Assembly: GCA_001466705.2 (NCBI GenBank)
Contig: LATX02000197.1
Span: 124,001-188,000, forward strand
From: Moniliophthora roreri
Taxonomy: Eukaryota > Basidiomycota > Agaricomycetes > Agaricales > Marasmiaceae
Direction of reading: 5' to 3'
DNA: 64,000 nucleotides
The notes below the pieces were generated by a model. It did no database searches and was not told the DNA's origin. It saw only the letters and a list, made by a program, of their open reading frames with translations. The position numbers and the translations under genes are program-made. This document shows positions 34,479 to 47,009 of the stretch, piece by piece (the stretch's first letter is position 1; every line of letters starts with the position of its first letter).

Positions 34479-37400
34479 TTATAGCCGGCTCTCAACCATA
34501 CCCATAACACCCATGCCATCACCTCGACGCCATCCAATAACACCCGGTCCGAATGCCGCTTCCAGGGTCTCTTCCAGATTTCTGACGAAGACAAACTCCA
34601 TCTGGTTCCGTATTTCTATAGGAACATCATGTTCGACATCCTTTCGGTTTGCGTATGGAAGAATCACTTTTCGTATTTGGGCCCGGTGAGCACCCAACAC
34701 CTTCTCTTTGATACCACCGACAGGCGTTACGCGACCCCGTAGGGTGATCTGTTTTGAGAGGTCGTTCAGCTCAACTCAAATGAAGAAAACAAAAAAACAA
34801 ACCTCGCCAGTCATAGCAACATCCGTTCTAACGCAGTTCCCTGTCAATAGCGACACCAAAGCACAAGTCATCGTAACGCCAGCACTGGGACCATCTTTTC
34901 TCTGCGCTCCGGCAGGTAAATGTAGGTGAACATCGCCTCTTCCCTTCAGAGGATCCGTATACCGCGCGGTGGTGATTCCGAGGTCATACGCTCGAGTTTT
35001 TACCCAGCTTAGAGCGAGTTCAGCGGACTCCTTGATCACCTGTAATGATGGTTAATATAAGCCAGCGAAAGCAAACACTGGAGACAAACCTCGCCCAAGC
35101 TACCAGTCGTTCTCAACCGTCCACCACCCTCTGCGGCGCCTGGTACTAACACAGCTTCAACAGGAAGGATTCCGCCTTCACCCTGGCCCATGACGACAAG
35201 ACCATAAACGACACCTCGTCTCGGAGCACCTCGATCTTGTTCCTCCTCGTCAATTCGTGCGATACCGAGAATCGCTTCGAGATCAGCCTCGGTGACAACT
35301 GGATTATATGGCGAATTATGTCGTTTCTCCGCAAATTTTACCAAGGGGTCCTCCGCTTGTTCCTCCAATGTTGAAGCTGTGGCAGCTGCATCGCTCTCTT
35401 GACCTTCGCTCGCTACCCGTGGTGTATCCATTTCCTCGGCCCACTCAACAACTTTCCATCGGACGACACCTCCAAGTTGTCGTTCCAGGTTCCTAACTCC
35501 AGCTTCGTGCGTATATTTCTCGACGATGGCTTTCATTGCTTCGTCTGTGATGTCCACGAGATGTTCAGCCATGGAGTTTGCTTTGAGTTGTTTTGGCAAT
35601 AAGAATCGACGGGCGATGTGTGTCTTCTCAAGAGGAGTGTAACCTTGCAAGATATATCAGAACAGACAACGCGGAGAGGCGAGGCAGAGAACGTACCGGC
35701 CAGTCTGACAACTTCACATCTGTCGAGCAACGGGGCTGATATCGTCTCGAGAGTATTCGCCGTACATATCCACAGAACTTGCGATAAGTCGATAGGCACA
35801 TTAACATAGTGATCCTACGGGAAGTCGATGTCGATGTAGGAAAACAATGATAGCCAGAAACGCTGCTTACCATAAACGAAACATTCTGTTCTGGATCCAA
35901 AACTTCCAATAACGCTGCGCCAGGATCACCATGTAATGACCCCACTCCTCCTCCGAGTTTATCTATCTCGTCCAGTAAGCAGACAAAGTCGGGGCGACCG
36001 GCCTTGCGTAGAGCCTGAACGATGAGCCCAGGTCCAGAAGCCACATAAGTTCTGCGGTGACCTCGTATCTCAGCTTCATCTCTGACACCTCCGAGTGAGA
36101 CACGTTGGAAAGGTCGTTTGAGGGCACGAGCTATCGATTGACCAAGAGAGGTTTTTCCGGTTCCTGGAGGACCCGCAAAGCTGTAAATAGATCATGTCAG
36201 CTTCAAGCGTTTATAGAGTTGAAAGCATGGACTGACAGTAATATTGGCCCCTTGACATGTGTCTTCCTCTTTCTCTGGTTTGGCTTCGGAGGTGCAGGGG
36301 GGTCGGGCTTTCTCAGAATGAGTTCCTTGCCTTTGACCTCATCTTTTGGCTCGATCTGGGAACCCGCTTCAATTGCTCCTGTTCCATTAGCTTCGGAGAG
36401 CACCCGTAGCTCGCCTAACCTGACGACAGCTAGGTACTCAATCAGTCGTTTCTTAATTTTGTCCAAGCCGTAGTGATCATTATCCAGCTGTGCGCGAGCG
36501 GCTGCAAGGAAGGATTTGGTAGAAGCCGAGACATTTTCTGAGTTTTCTTGAGGTAGAGTACCAGGCCATGGTAATGCTGTAAACCATTCCAGCTAGAGTA
36601 GCATTAGACTTAAACTTCAAACTCAGCAAATGAAAAGAAAACTGACCCAGCCCCTAACAACACTGCCTTCGACACTCATACTACCTCCACCACCACTACC
36701 TCCGGCACCTGATCCTGAGGTTAAACGGCGAAGTCGACGCCATTCTCGTACACCAGCTTTCCTCTCTTCTGATCCAGGGTCCATAGCCTCGATCTTACGC
36801 TTGATCTCTGAAAGTTCAACGTCTTCAGTCTCGCTAGGGTCGAGGTCGAGTTCGGATTGACCATCGTGAGCATCTCGATCGTCCCTGCGTGTGACGGTAC
36901 TGTTGGATTGAGGTGATTGGAGTTCCCGGAGCTCTTTTTCGATAGCCCGCATTTGTTGTCGTAAGAAGAATTCTTTTTGTTGCTTGGAGAGTGATTCGTC
37001 CACGGCGTGAGCGATACGTGTGGTGACTTCGAGCTTCGTATGCATCTTGGTAAGAATGGTTGTTGAGAGCTGAAGCCTGAGAAGGGGAGTGGGCTGGTGC
37101 AGCAAAGCTATGGCGGAGTTAGCAGGTGTGCCAAGTAAAAAGTTTAATGTTGCCTACCATACTTGTCTGCCCATTCTTCGCCTTCGCCAGCGTTGGCACC
37201 AGGTAAGATGCTTCCAATCAACAGATCTGCCATCCAAGCGGCACGGTCGAGAGTCTCCCTGTTTTCCTCCTGCTCTCTGTTGGTAGGTGATTCGGAGACC
37301 GTGGGGGCACGCAGCTCCTCTAGCATCCCGGCAACCTTGACGTAGGCATCCTTCTTCCCGTTCCCATTCGTATTTTGCATCAGATGCCCAAGAACACGAA

Positions 37401-37953
37401 GAGCAGCAGCCTTAAACTTGACTACTGCCTCTCTTGCTTCTTCCTCCCTGTCCTTCTCGTAAGGCGCAAGAGGCGGATAGGAAACGTTGAGTAGTTTCAT
37501 GTCACGATCTCCGTCATGGAGAGCTGAAGTCAACGCAGCGCTCGCATCGTACGGTTCCTCGAGTCTCACCCGAGTTAATGCATGAACTGATGCAAGATAG
37601 ACTTGGGGTGAGCCTCCCTTGGCTGATTTGGTGAATGACGGTGGAGGTCGCACGAGCCGAAGTATCCGAGTTGCTGTACCCCACTTTTCTTTCGTGACAA
37701 TCCCCGGTTTTCCTTCTGTCCCCTTGTCCCCAATGACTACCTCCGAATCTTTTTCGTGATCTTCAGGGGGTGAACAGGGCACTGCTGCGACGACCGGCAA
37801 ACCTCTGCCTCCCCCACCCGATCCTTCCTGAGCATGAAGTAAAGCATCGCCGATTCGTTGAGGGATAGGGATAGTAAGCCTGGCACCTGGCAGAAGTACA
37901 AGGGGATAGGGAATTGGTACGATTGGAAGGCGAGTCGGACGGTTGACTGACAT
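34479..37953 (-). CDS. LON2: Lon protease homologue, peroxisomal (PTS1 SRL)
   Basis: An ATP-dependent serine protease of the peroxisomal matrix. Order: N-terminal LON substrate domain from [19 protein letters not shown]; a coiled linker with [20 protein letters not shown] and a Gly-rich insert; Walker [10 protein letters not shown]; Walker B CLLDEIDK; sensor segment [13 protein letters not shown]; and the protease domain with catalytic Ser in [10 protein letters not shown] and Lys in [14 protein letters not shown]. The last three residues are SRL, a type-1 peroxisomal signal. Introns are consistent, including one with donor GTTTGT after MTGE. I chose the ATG at 37953 because the fold begins there. 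An in-frame ATG at 38232 would add about 93 residues, Arg-rich then poly-Pro, out of place in a PTS1 protein. Confidence 0.93.
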
Positions 37954-38232
37954 GAATACTTGTGGAGATGGAGGTGAAGGTGAGGGTGGGGGCGGAGGTG
38001 GAGGTGGAGATGAGAAAAGGTGAGAACGCTTGTCAAAACACGTGAATGGATGCGGGGCTAAGCTGCGGCAACAACATTCAATTGCAAGGGAATTGCCGGC
38101 CAGGTATGCGTATGGGGAACCTCGGACGAAATTTCTCTTCGCCTCCCTACCGTTCGAATCAGTAATCGGAACACTTCTTGCGCCTCTCTGACGATTCAGC
38201 AAGTATCCTGACAACCTCCGTTTCAAGGACAA

Positions 38233-38796
38233 AAAAATGAAGGTCGTCAGCTCTCGCTCGTCGGAAATTCAGCAGTGACAGCGTTGCCGGCTCCTAAGGT
38301 ACCTTTTCAAAACCAAGCAAAGGACGACATTCGCTGTCGATGCTTTCAATTACAGCTTTCAACGATTGTATAGAATATGAACATCATTGCATCAAACTCT
38401 CCTCATCCTGGAAGTACGGTCCTGTCTGTTGCATGAAACTGTCAACCTCATCAAACACATGCTTTATATTTCTATAGAATATGTCTTCCCGCTGCCAATG
38501 GACGCCTATTCTTATTCCTAGCACTGGTGGTTCACACGTCATATTTATCACTCCCCTGGTTCATGAAACTTGTTACCTCTCTCTCTCTCTGGATTCGAGC
38601 GTTCCCGAGTTCGAAAATGTTCCTAAGATTGTGCTCCATTGTACAACGTATGATTAATCGACATCCAGATGAAACCAGCGGAAACGCATCATGACACACA
38701 TACAAGTAAAGAACTACGCCAAGAGAGTTCAAAGGATACTACATACTGTGGAAACCGGGTCAAAGAATCACAAGTATCATCATTGTGGCAAAGAGC
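38233..38796. other. intergenic region
   Basis: The Lon promoter side and the 3' flank of the next gene. A short (CT)n tract lies near 38577-38590. No gene seen. Confidence 0.4.
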
Positions 38797-40935
38797 TCAA
38801 ATCATTCGTACCAAAGGATCGAATGCTTGGAGATCCAACAAGACCGATGAATCCTTCAAAAGTTCCAGACGAGCCGCCATTGTAACAGCATGAAGCGTGA
38901 AAACGGCATCAAATGTCATCCACTGCCGTGCTGATCCAACGTGCATGTCCTCCCAGCGCTCCTCTTGGACTACGATATCAACCGCCACATCTCCGTCAGT
39001 TCCCCCACCTAGATCATTACCAATACAGCTAGGACTGTACCCGTGTCTCCCATTGGCCAGGCGACGAACATAGTGAAGAACAAAGTCGCTGCGACACTTC
39101 TTCCAACCCGTCGTCTCCAGTTCAGCGTTTTCCGGACGGTTCTTGGCACTTTCTGCGAGGGACAACGGGGCAGGAGCTGTATGTTCCGTGGCGTTGCCAC
39201 TGTTCATCAACATTTCGCAGTGACTAGCCAGCCAGGTGTCAAAAAGTAAGATCTGGAGATACAAGAGAGTGCTGATCTGCATTCTCCAGAACTTTCCCCT
39301 ATCCGAGGCGACCCCTTTCTGCCCGTTGACTTCTGCTCTCTTCTGGGCGTAGTTCAAGCCCCACTCCCTGTTTAGTGTACCATCCTTTAACGCAGTCTTG
39401 AGAGTGGTCAAAATAGGAACTTGGCGATCAGCTGGCCCGTCAAATTTCCAGCATTGACTGACGCGGAATGTGAATTCGGCAAGATTGGTGACGAGCCAGC
39501 CGCGTAAACCACCATATTCAGGGCCGTAGTCATTAGAGACCTTGTAACCTTCCACAATAACGACATCACGGCCTTCTTAGAACATCTTGGAATAGAAATC
39601 CTGTGGTGATGATAAGAAACCTGTAGTGGTTTCAAGCAGCTGATATGCCTTCCGAGACGCTAGGCGTCGTTGTTCTTCCGTCCAGCGAGAAAGCAACCGT
39701 CGCGGAAAAGCATTAGCAACTGCGGCATTCGCACACAGTCCCAACAAGAACGGAAAAGAAGGCGTAAGTGGCGATGTCCACTTTCCGTTCCATTGTTGGT
39801 TCGTATCATCCTCGAGGTCGCTCATTTGACTCTTGAGACGTATTTCCTGCCATCGGGATCCTTCAGCTTTTGTGCTCGCAGCAGCAAAAATCATTTCGAT
39901 GCTGTTGTAACCCCAGGACCCAACGGGAGCGAAAGCGTCACCAATGCATAGAATACCTTTGGCCAGTTTGATGAGATTGTGAGCCTCTGAGTCCTTGCAG
40001 TTACGCAACTGGTGGTTATGTCCAGGCTTCCCGAAGTAAGATACGACGGGTTGGTTGATGGAACGTGAGGGGTCTTGTGAAGAAAGACTACAGAATTGAC
40101 CCCGCATGTCATATCTATTCGCCTTCACGTCGACATTTCCTGGATCCATATCCAGCAAGAGAGCGCACTGAATCAGATCAGATGCATGGACATATAAGAC
40201 ATGATTGTCGTAGTTGGATGGAACGGTCTCGGCGTCTGCATATGTCAATTCTTCGGGACCCTCCATCTTTTCAATCAAATCCTCGAGTTCGCGACGTGAG
40301 TGGGCAGTAGTCTGGTCCCCCAACTTCTTTTCTTCATCAATGATCTTTTTCGCCACCTGCTTGATTCGGGTCATTTCCTGATCCTTCTTCAATTCTAGGG
40401 GTAGTAGGGGATCGATGACTATGTCGGCCATCATGTTATACCATGTTGCCTTAACGTGGCTGGAGGAACCTTGTTTGATGACAAGCAGCCGATTTTGCGC
40501 ATTTTCCACGAGATGCTTCATTCGCCGTGAAAGCTTGACCGGCTCCCCGTTGTCAATGATGACAACCTTGGGAGCTGTGACCATCCGTTCTCCTTGAGCG
40601 CCGACGCCCCTTCCGAACGATAGTCCAAAGCTGTATTTCTGGCGCAGAGGAGGAGGAAAGGCTTCCATGACCTCACGTACAACGTCTTTCTCGAGAGATT
40701 GAATGCACTTTAGCATTGAGTCGATTTTCATCGTTGGCTGAATATATTCAACCTGCATTTGCCAGTACCGGAAATTCCATCGATAACGATTCATCCTGGA
40801 CCATTTGCCGATCGCCGCACGGTTGACTTTAATTCGGGCTGGTGCAGAGGAGACATACTGCTGGATGACTTGAAGCAGCGCAATAATGAACGCGACCGAG
40901 GCCACAACAAGAGCAGCGACGTTAATGGAATCCAT
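38797..40935 (-). CDS. large fungal protein with N-terminal membrane anchor, possibly modin-like
   Basis: The start is the ATG at 40935, followed at once by a hydrophobic helix (VAALVVASVAFIIALLQVIQQYV), then a large globular region with WSRMNRYRWNFRYWQMQVEY, APKVVIIDNGEPV and HASDLIQCALLLDMD. An in-frame TAA at 39577 is probably intronic. A 45-nt intron (donor GTTTCT in the plus region near 39622, acceptor CTAAG near 39577), or one 3 nt longer, joins ETTT to GRDVVIVEGYKVSNDYG. The second part, to 38797, carries GLRGWLVTNLAEF and REWGLNYAQKRAEVNGQKG. Overall about 690 residues. The opening resembles fungal proteins annotated as modin, but I am not certain. If the intron is not real, the gene is truncated. 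Confidence 0.6.
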
Positions 40936-41250
40936 AGCGGTACTATCGCCGGAAAGTTTTAGTCACAAAAGTGACGGTGATAATAGTGTCTTCGAAATGA
41001 CGCTACACGAGGCACTAAGATGTCTAGTCAGCTGTGGCCGAGCGCGAAAAGCAAAATGCGCACAATCTTCGACAACAGTGAGTGCTGAGTCCTTAGCCTG
41101 GTGAGTTGACAAACGTTATGAGAAACTAAATTGCAAGAACGATTGGTTGATCCACACACCTGAGATGTCTTGGTCGAATATGCCTGAGGGATTAGTGAAG
41201 AATCTGTCAGTTGACAAGGTCCTTTTTATGGCCAGCGCAGAGATAATCCC

Positions 41251-41740
41251 TCACGCCCAAGAACATTGCTTCTGGCGGTGTTTCCAGAACACACTCTGAA
41301 CAGTCACAATACAGCTTTGTGAAAGAACGGCATTGTTGAGCGCATTCCGGAAATGAGCAGCTGGCTCGGAATAACGCCACACGGAGGTGCCCCAGATAAA
41401 GTTCGGATGCGCCGAACCGCCACTGGCAGCTGCCAATTGATGCTGTTGAGCTACACAGCAAAGCGAAGGCTCAGAGTACCAGACCGTATACAGTATGTGG
41501 GATGTATTAACGTACTCGAGTCAATTGTGGCGCTTCTTTCTGCCTTCCAGTCATTGCCATTGCGATCGTCATTTACAACTACTAGAAGCTCAGATACTCC
41601 TTGATGGGCACCTCTCACCAATGTGACCACACATCCAGGGTCGACCCTTGATAGGTTCTGGGACTCACGTTGAGCACGAGTGCACGCACTGACAAAGTGA
41701 CGGAAGGCAGTCCAGCTACGGAGCCCCAAGTTCTACCCAT
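41251..41740 (-). CDS. small hypothetical protein
   Basis: Three exons fit: MGRTWGSVAGLPSVTLSVRA and onwards to a GTGAGT; LLVVVNDDRNGNDWKAERS; then, after a GTACGT donor, an exon encoding NFIWGTSVWRYSEPAAHFRN, to a TGA at 41251. About 112 residues. No domain recognised. It lies head-to-tail upstream of the large membrane-anchored gene and might be a remnant. Support is splice and frame agreement only. Confidence 0.4.
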
Positions 41741-42356
41741 CGCTGCTTGTATTTCCGGTGTCCTTCATAGCGGAGGAGAAAGCCCAGGGATTCCCGCTAC
41801 CTATGGTAGCGGGTCTAGATAGCGAGAGTTTCGAGTGGTTATTCAGCATTTGTAAGAAAATTTATCAGTTTGCTCCGGTCCGGATGTCCCTAGAGTGCAA
41901 GCGCCCACCGCTCATCTAAAACTTGAAGGCAGCCATACTCCTTCTATCATGCAACGAAATGGCACACCCGATCAATGTGCTGCATATTTTCGAGGGTCGT
42001 GGAACTAGTAGTAACTAAAAGTACACCTATCTGAGCGCATAGAGGTAGCCGGGCGCTGCCGGAACGGCCCTTACCCCGAATAAGCCGTGTGTAAACCTAA
42101 TTGGTAAGCAGATGCGCCTCTCACACGTTCTCGGTCCACGCAAATGCAGCATTAGACTGAAATCTACACTATTCTGGTCATCATAATCCTGACCCGGAGC
42201 TTGTAAGCTCATCCTGTGCCATACTGGCAGTGTATTCAATATTGGCATCCTTAAGATCTTTCACAGTTCTTTCGAACAGAACACTCAGGACTTAACGAGT
42301 TGGGGTTTGATTCGAATCGAATGCTGTATCATTGCTGTAGATGAATGACACTTGGA
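41741..42356. other. intergenic region
   Basis: No supported gene on either strand. Confidence 0.4.
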
Positions 42357-42600
42357 ATGGAGTGGTGGGATCGAGCTAATGGCCTCATGGCTACCACGAT
42401 TTTGACTCCTCATGTCCAGTCACTGGTCGATGTAAAGCACAGCTCTTTTCGGAACTACCCTAAGGACAACAATAGGCGTTCGAAGAATCCACACGAAGAA
42501 ACCAAGTAGACTGTGGCTGGGTTAGGGCTTTGTGTTATTTAACGGAAAGCGATAATAAGTACGTCAGCCGGGCCTCTCTTTCGCGTTTCCTCATTGACAC
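42357..42600 (+). promoter_or_regulatory. AAA-ATPase promoter and leader (copy A of a repeated segment)
   Basis: The segment from TGGGATCGAGCTAATGGCCTCA to the leader TTTCGCGTTTCCTCATTGACACC is repeated in diverged form at 45726-45950, directly downstream of the gene. Confidence 0.6.
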
Positions 42601-42610
42601 CATTCCACAC

Positions 42611-45600
42611 ATGGATAAACCTACCCCACCCGACTCATCTGACGCGCCCTCAACCCCAGTACGCCTACCCAAGGTTTTCATCGAAAAATGTGTATGGACC
42701 CGGTCTCGCCTTGGCCCCGAATCCACTTCCCATCCGTGGGCCATCGAAGACGAACAGATTTCGGACGTACAGGAGATGATTGGAAACACATTTGCATCGT
42801 CCAACGCTAGTACCCTCGAGGACAGAACCCAACATCTCGAAAAGGCAGTAACGTTGTTTGCCCCTTATCACGGGGGAAACACCATCATTGATGCAGTCGT
42901 GAAGATCGTCGCGCAAAAAGAAAATGCAGACGTGCTTGTCCTTGACTCCTTAGATCTGGCCGCAGGACGACATGGGCCGCTAAGAGAAGGTCGGTACTAA
43001 TTTCTCATTGTAATGTTTCTGGAGCTAATGGGCTCGTACGTAGCCGGAGTGTTTGTCGAAACTGTATACGAGAAGCTGCCGATTACAGATTTCGCGCAAA
43101 CTCAGGACATCCAAGCTTTTTTCAACACCCTTGTGCGAGCGGGTACCGAGACTCAGAAAGAGGGTTCGCGTCGGATAATCTACTTGAGGAATTTCCATGC
43201 CATAGCTCGTGCCTCAATCCCGTTCATGATTTTCCTCCTACGCGCCTTGGAGACCCTACGTAGCACTCACTCCGCTATCCTTTTGCTTGGTGGTTCAAAA
43301 CCACTGGGACACCATGGTAGCCCCGACCGCTTCAGCGAAGTTGGTGCTACTTGTACCTTTACTTGGGATCACCATACCGAGGAAGCAAAATCGAAGGATT
43401 TCATACCTCCATCTTTTATTCCCAAGATAAAGAGCAAAGTTTTTGTCAGCGATGATCTCCCGTTGGACAACCTCGCATCGACTTTGTTTACCCCGATCTT
43501 GTCGTGCGACTTCTCCACTCGTTATCTGACAGTCTCAGTTCCCGAGGAACAAGGTCCTGGCGATGGGACTTCAGATCAAGAGAGCGAGCATAAATCTGTT
43601 CTCCCGCAATCGAGTGATGGGGACAGCGAGGTGAAGAACATTGACAGACCCCATTGGTGGGAGGAACGCGCTAAATCGATCGTAACACCAGACTTGTGTC
43701 GAGGAATCTACCTAGGGGATAATCGCTCAGAACGCCAACAGGATGCCCTCGATGAACATTTACCTACTATGAATAGGATCCTTCTCACTCTCATCCTCGC
43801 GAAGAAGTCGATTCGTATCGCAGATGGTATTAATGTTAATGAATTAATTAACGAATGGTACACAGTTTGCTCAATCATCTCTTATCTCACTGATACTAAC
43901 GTTACATTTGCAGTCGCCATACAAGGGCTGAGGATGCGGTGATCGAGTATTCGATGTTACTTCCATCACTCATCAACAAAACCCTAGACTCTCTCACTCG
44001 TGGATCCTCGAATGAACCTCTTGAGGTCTCTGGATCCGAATTTAAGAACGCATTTTCCAAAGAGGTCGATCGCAGTACGCGCTCAGAAGGAAACAAGGGT
44101 CGCAGCAATGGTCCGCTCCACCGATCGCCCTCCAGAACTGACCCGGTCATTGAGAAAGTGCGCAATGCTGAAGATCTTTCCGGATACGAAGAAAAGCTCG
44201 TGGGTTGCATCGTAGACGCCAGTACGCCATTGCCTTTACTTCTACGCTTACAGGATTTAACGCTCTTACAATAGGCGAGTTAAAGACCTCGTTCAACGAC
44301 GTCATCCTGAATGAAAAGATCATCCAGGGCCTCCGTTCTATCGTCTCTTTACCCCTCCTATATCCTCGACACTTTAGATCTGGGATTCTAGCTCGGGAGG
44401 CTCTTAGTGGTGCTCTTTTGTATGGCCCCCCAGGAACTGGAAAAACGATGGTGTGCCGCGCACTAGCAGCTGAAAGTGGTGCTAGGATGCTTCTAATCAA
44501 ACCCAGTGACGTTCTTGACATGTATGTTGGCGAGTCCGAGAAGCTCGCAGAGGCGATTTTTGTCAGTGTTTTTGTGAAATCTGTCACTCCACGGCTAATC
44601 GATTGTATTTCTTCTAGAGACTTGCTTGTCGCCTAGCGCCATGCGTCGTCTTCATTGACGAAGTAGATGCCATCTTCGGTGCACGCTCAAGCTGTGGGCC
44701 AAGAGTACTTGTGTCGATGGTTCGTTTAAATCGATTATTTTCGAGACTTGGTACTGACACATTTTTTGGAACCTTGCAGCTTACCGAGTTTATGCAAGCG
44801 ATGGACGGTTTAACGTCGGGAACCAAAGAAAAGGGTGTTGTCGTCGTCAGCGCTACAAATAGGGTACGTCCGAACGCGCGGTCAATCAGTCATGATACTA
44901 AATTCGATTTGCTCTCAAGCCATACGATCTTGATCAGGCTATCTTGCGTCGACTTCCGTGTCGCATGTTAGTTGATCTACCGGATAAACTTGAACGAGAG
45001 AGTAAGAACATTACATGTGAATTTCTGAATGGTCATTGACATTTACGCTGCGCAGACATACTCAAAACACATCTCAGTGGCGAAAAGCTGGAAGGTGTCG
45101 ACCTGAAACAAATCGCGGCGAAAGCTGAAGGATATTCCGGGTCCGATCTCAAAAGTAAGTGGATAATATGGAATATCAGCATGTACTAAATAGGTAATTT
45201 CATAGATTTGTGTGTTGCTGCAGCCGTTGCGGCCGTGAAGGATACCATAGGCGACCTCGTTTTCAGTCCAATGAAACCTAAAAGCCGAACCTCGAGTTTG
45301 TCCGGGTCCACTAAACAGGAAGACGAGAGTGTGCACAAAGACAAAGGTAGCATCATTGACGGCGAAGAGGGCATTCCTGTACGGATCATCAAGATGGCCC
45401 ATTTTCGCCGCGCGTTCTCCCAGGTGCCCGCCTCCTCAACGGCAGCAAGCAATACCCCGCTATATGTCTGGCACAAAAAATACGGGTCTGATGCGGAAGA
45501 TTTACTGTATGGTGGTAAGCGGAAACAACGAATATGGGGACGACTAGTGTCCAAGATTCTGCGGAGGTCATCGAAATCGTTAGCTGTATGCGACGACAAG

Positions 45601-45612
45601 GGTTGTTCATAG
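42611..45612 (+). CDS. AAA ATPase (Msp1/ATAD1-like AAA domain)
   Basis: About ten exons. The N-terminal 450 residues are family-specific, with an alpha/beta part (IIYLRNFHAIARASIPFMIF, SAILLLGGSKPLG). The AAA module is complete: Walker [24 protein letters not shown], Walker B CVVFIDEVDAIFG, second region EFMQAMDGLTSG, sensor-1 SATNRPYDLD, arginine fingers ILRRLPCR, and AEGYSGSDLKNLC. The arrangement resembles Msp1/ATAD1 AAA proteins, which extract membrane or tail-anchored proteins, but no N-terminal membrane helix is obvious. Donors such as GTACGT and GTCAGT remove frame breaks. The intron near 42990-43050 has two possible acceptors. A decayed paralogue lies at 52.1-53.8 kb. Confidence 0.85.
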
Positions 45613-45725
45613 CACGAAGTTGACTATTCTTGTCATTTCCCCTTTGTTGAGGCTTGATTGTGGGCTTGTTAGGACTATATATAGTACTATTCGTAATCTT
45701 TCTCGCTTCTTGAGGTAATGCAACA

Positions 45726-45950
45726 GTGGGATCAAGCTAATGGCCTCACCTATTTTCGATTGCCCGTATCGAGTCACTGGTCACTACCTTAATGGACAAT
45801 AGGTGTTCGAAGGTCTAAATCAAACACCAAGAAACCACGCAGACTGAGGCTGGTCTAGGGCTTTGCGTTACTTAACAGAAAAATATGTTGGCTGGGCGCC
45901 TCTTAAACCTTCAAAAGTCTTTTGCGTTTCCTTATTGACATCATTGCAGT
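45726..45950 (+). repeat. diverged copy of the AAA-ATPase promoter/leader, without its gene
   Basis: This aligns by eye with 42365-42605: GTGGGATCAAGCTAATGGCC, GGACAATAGGTGTTCGAAG, CAAGAAACCACGCAGACTG, GGGCTTTGCGTTACTTAAC and GCGTTTCCTTATTGACATCATT. The homology ends just where the ATG would be, so it marks a lost tandem copy or a breakpoint. Confidence 0.65.
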
Positions 45951-47009
45951 AGCACTCACCCGTCCCAGCTGTCATATCACATGCCTTATGGGGTGCTCGG
46001 ACTCGGGATTTCAAGGCGTCTACTCTCACCTCCACTACTGTCCTGCTCCCTCTCCCTTCGGCATACTCAATCCTCAAGTTCAGATAACGTTCAAATGTGG
46101 TATAATGTGGGAACAGTGTGTCTTGGTGTATCCTTAAGGCCTATTTAAATTTCCATGTACTAACTCAATCACTGCTTCTATACACAGTCCTATCGCCTCA
46201 AATCGCGTGAAATTTCGTCGTTATGACACTCACATAAACTTCATCAACTGCAGCTCACCTCTCGCCAGATATAGACGTGTACAAGTCTTATTAACGGACC
46301 GCAATCACATCCCATTTCATGGACTAGCCCTCAACCTCCTTCGATCCTCTCTCTCCATTTTCTCGACTCTGATTCCATTATATACAGCTCCCATGCTCAG
46401 TGTATTAGACGATCTCCAGAATGCATCACAAACTGCAATTGTAGCGTGTAAATTATATTCGGTGGCCTCATAATGAATGGAACTCTATTTACTTTGAATT
46501 TTTCATGCAAAATTATATACAGTCTATATACAGATGAGTAACTACTGCATTGTGGGGTCTTTAGCTTTGAAATAACACCATGACCCAGGCAAAAGTCAGG
46601 TTGAACTTCGACGTCGCACTGAGACAACAAAGTCCACGGACAGTTAGAGGGACGGCAAGGGCGTATAGTTACTTGCAAAGGTTCTCCATGTCTGACTTTT
46701 CCGTTCATACTCATACATGTTGGAAATGTCGTGTTACAAGACGTGGAGAAACAAGGAAGGTGAGATGCGTGGTCTGGAAAGTTTGGAAAATATACGAAGA
46801 AGAGAATCGGGGAGAGATGCAAACATGTATTTGTAGGAACTGGGATGTACGAACAAAGATGAAGCCCATGCGACGAAAACTCTGTTGTATTCCTAGGTAA
46901 ATAGAGAAGAACGTGGGTATTGGTAGTCATAATGAATGGCCAGCATTCCGAGTTACTATACGAAACAGCTCCGAAGCTACTACGGGGCAAATAAACGAAC
47001 TGATGTTCC
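45951..47009. other. intergenic region
   Basis: No supported gene. A 254-codon open frame on the minus strand (46397-47161) overlaps the kinase 3' end out of frame and looks like chance. Confidence 0.4.

Noticed and set aside
39577..39579. In-frame TAA as evidence that the 38.8-40.9 kb gene is a pseudogene
   Set aside because: A 45- or 48-nt intron keeps frame and removes it; not enough to call the gene dead.
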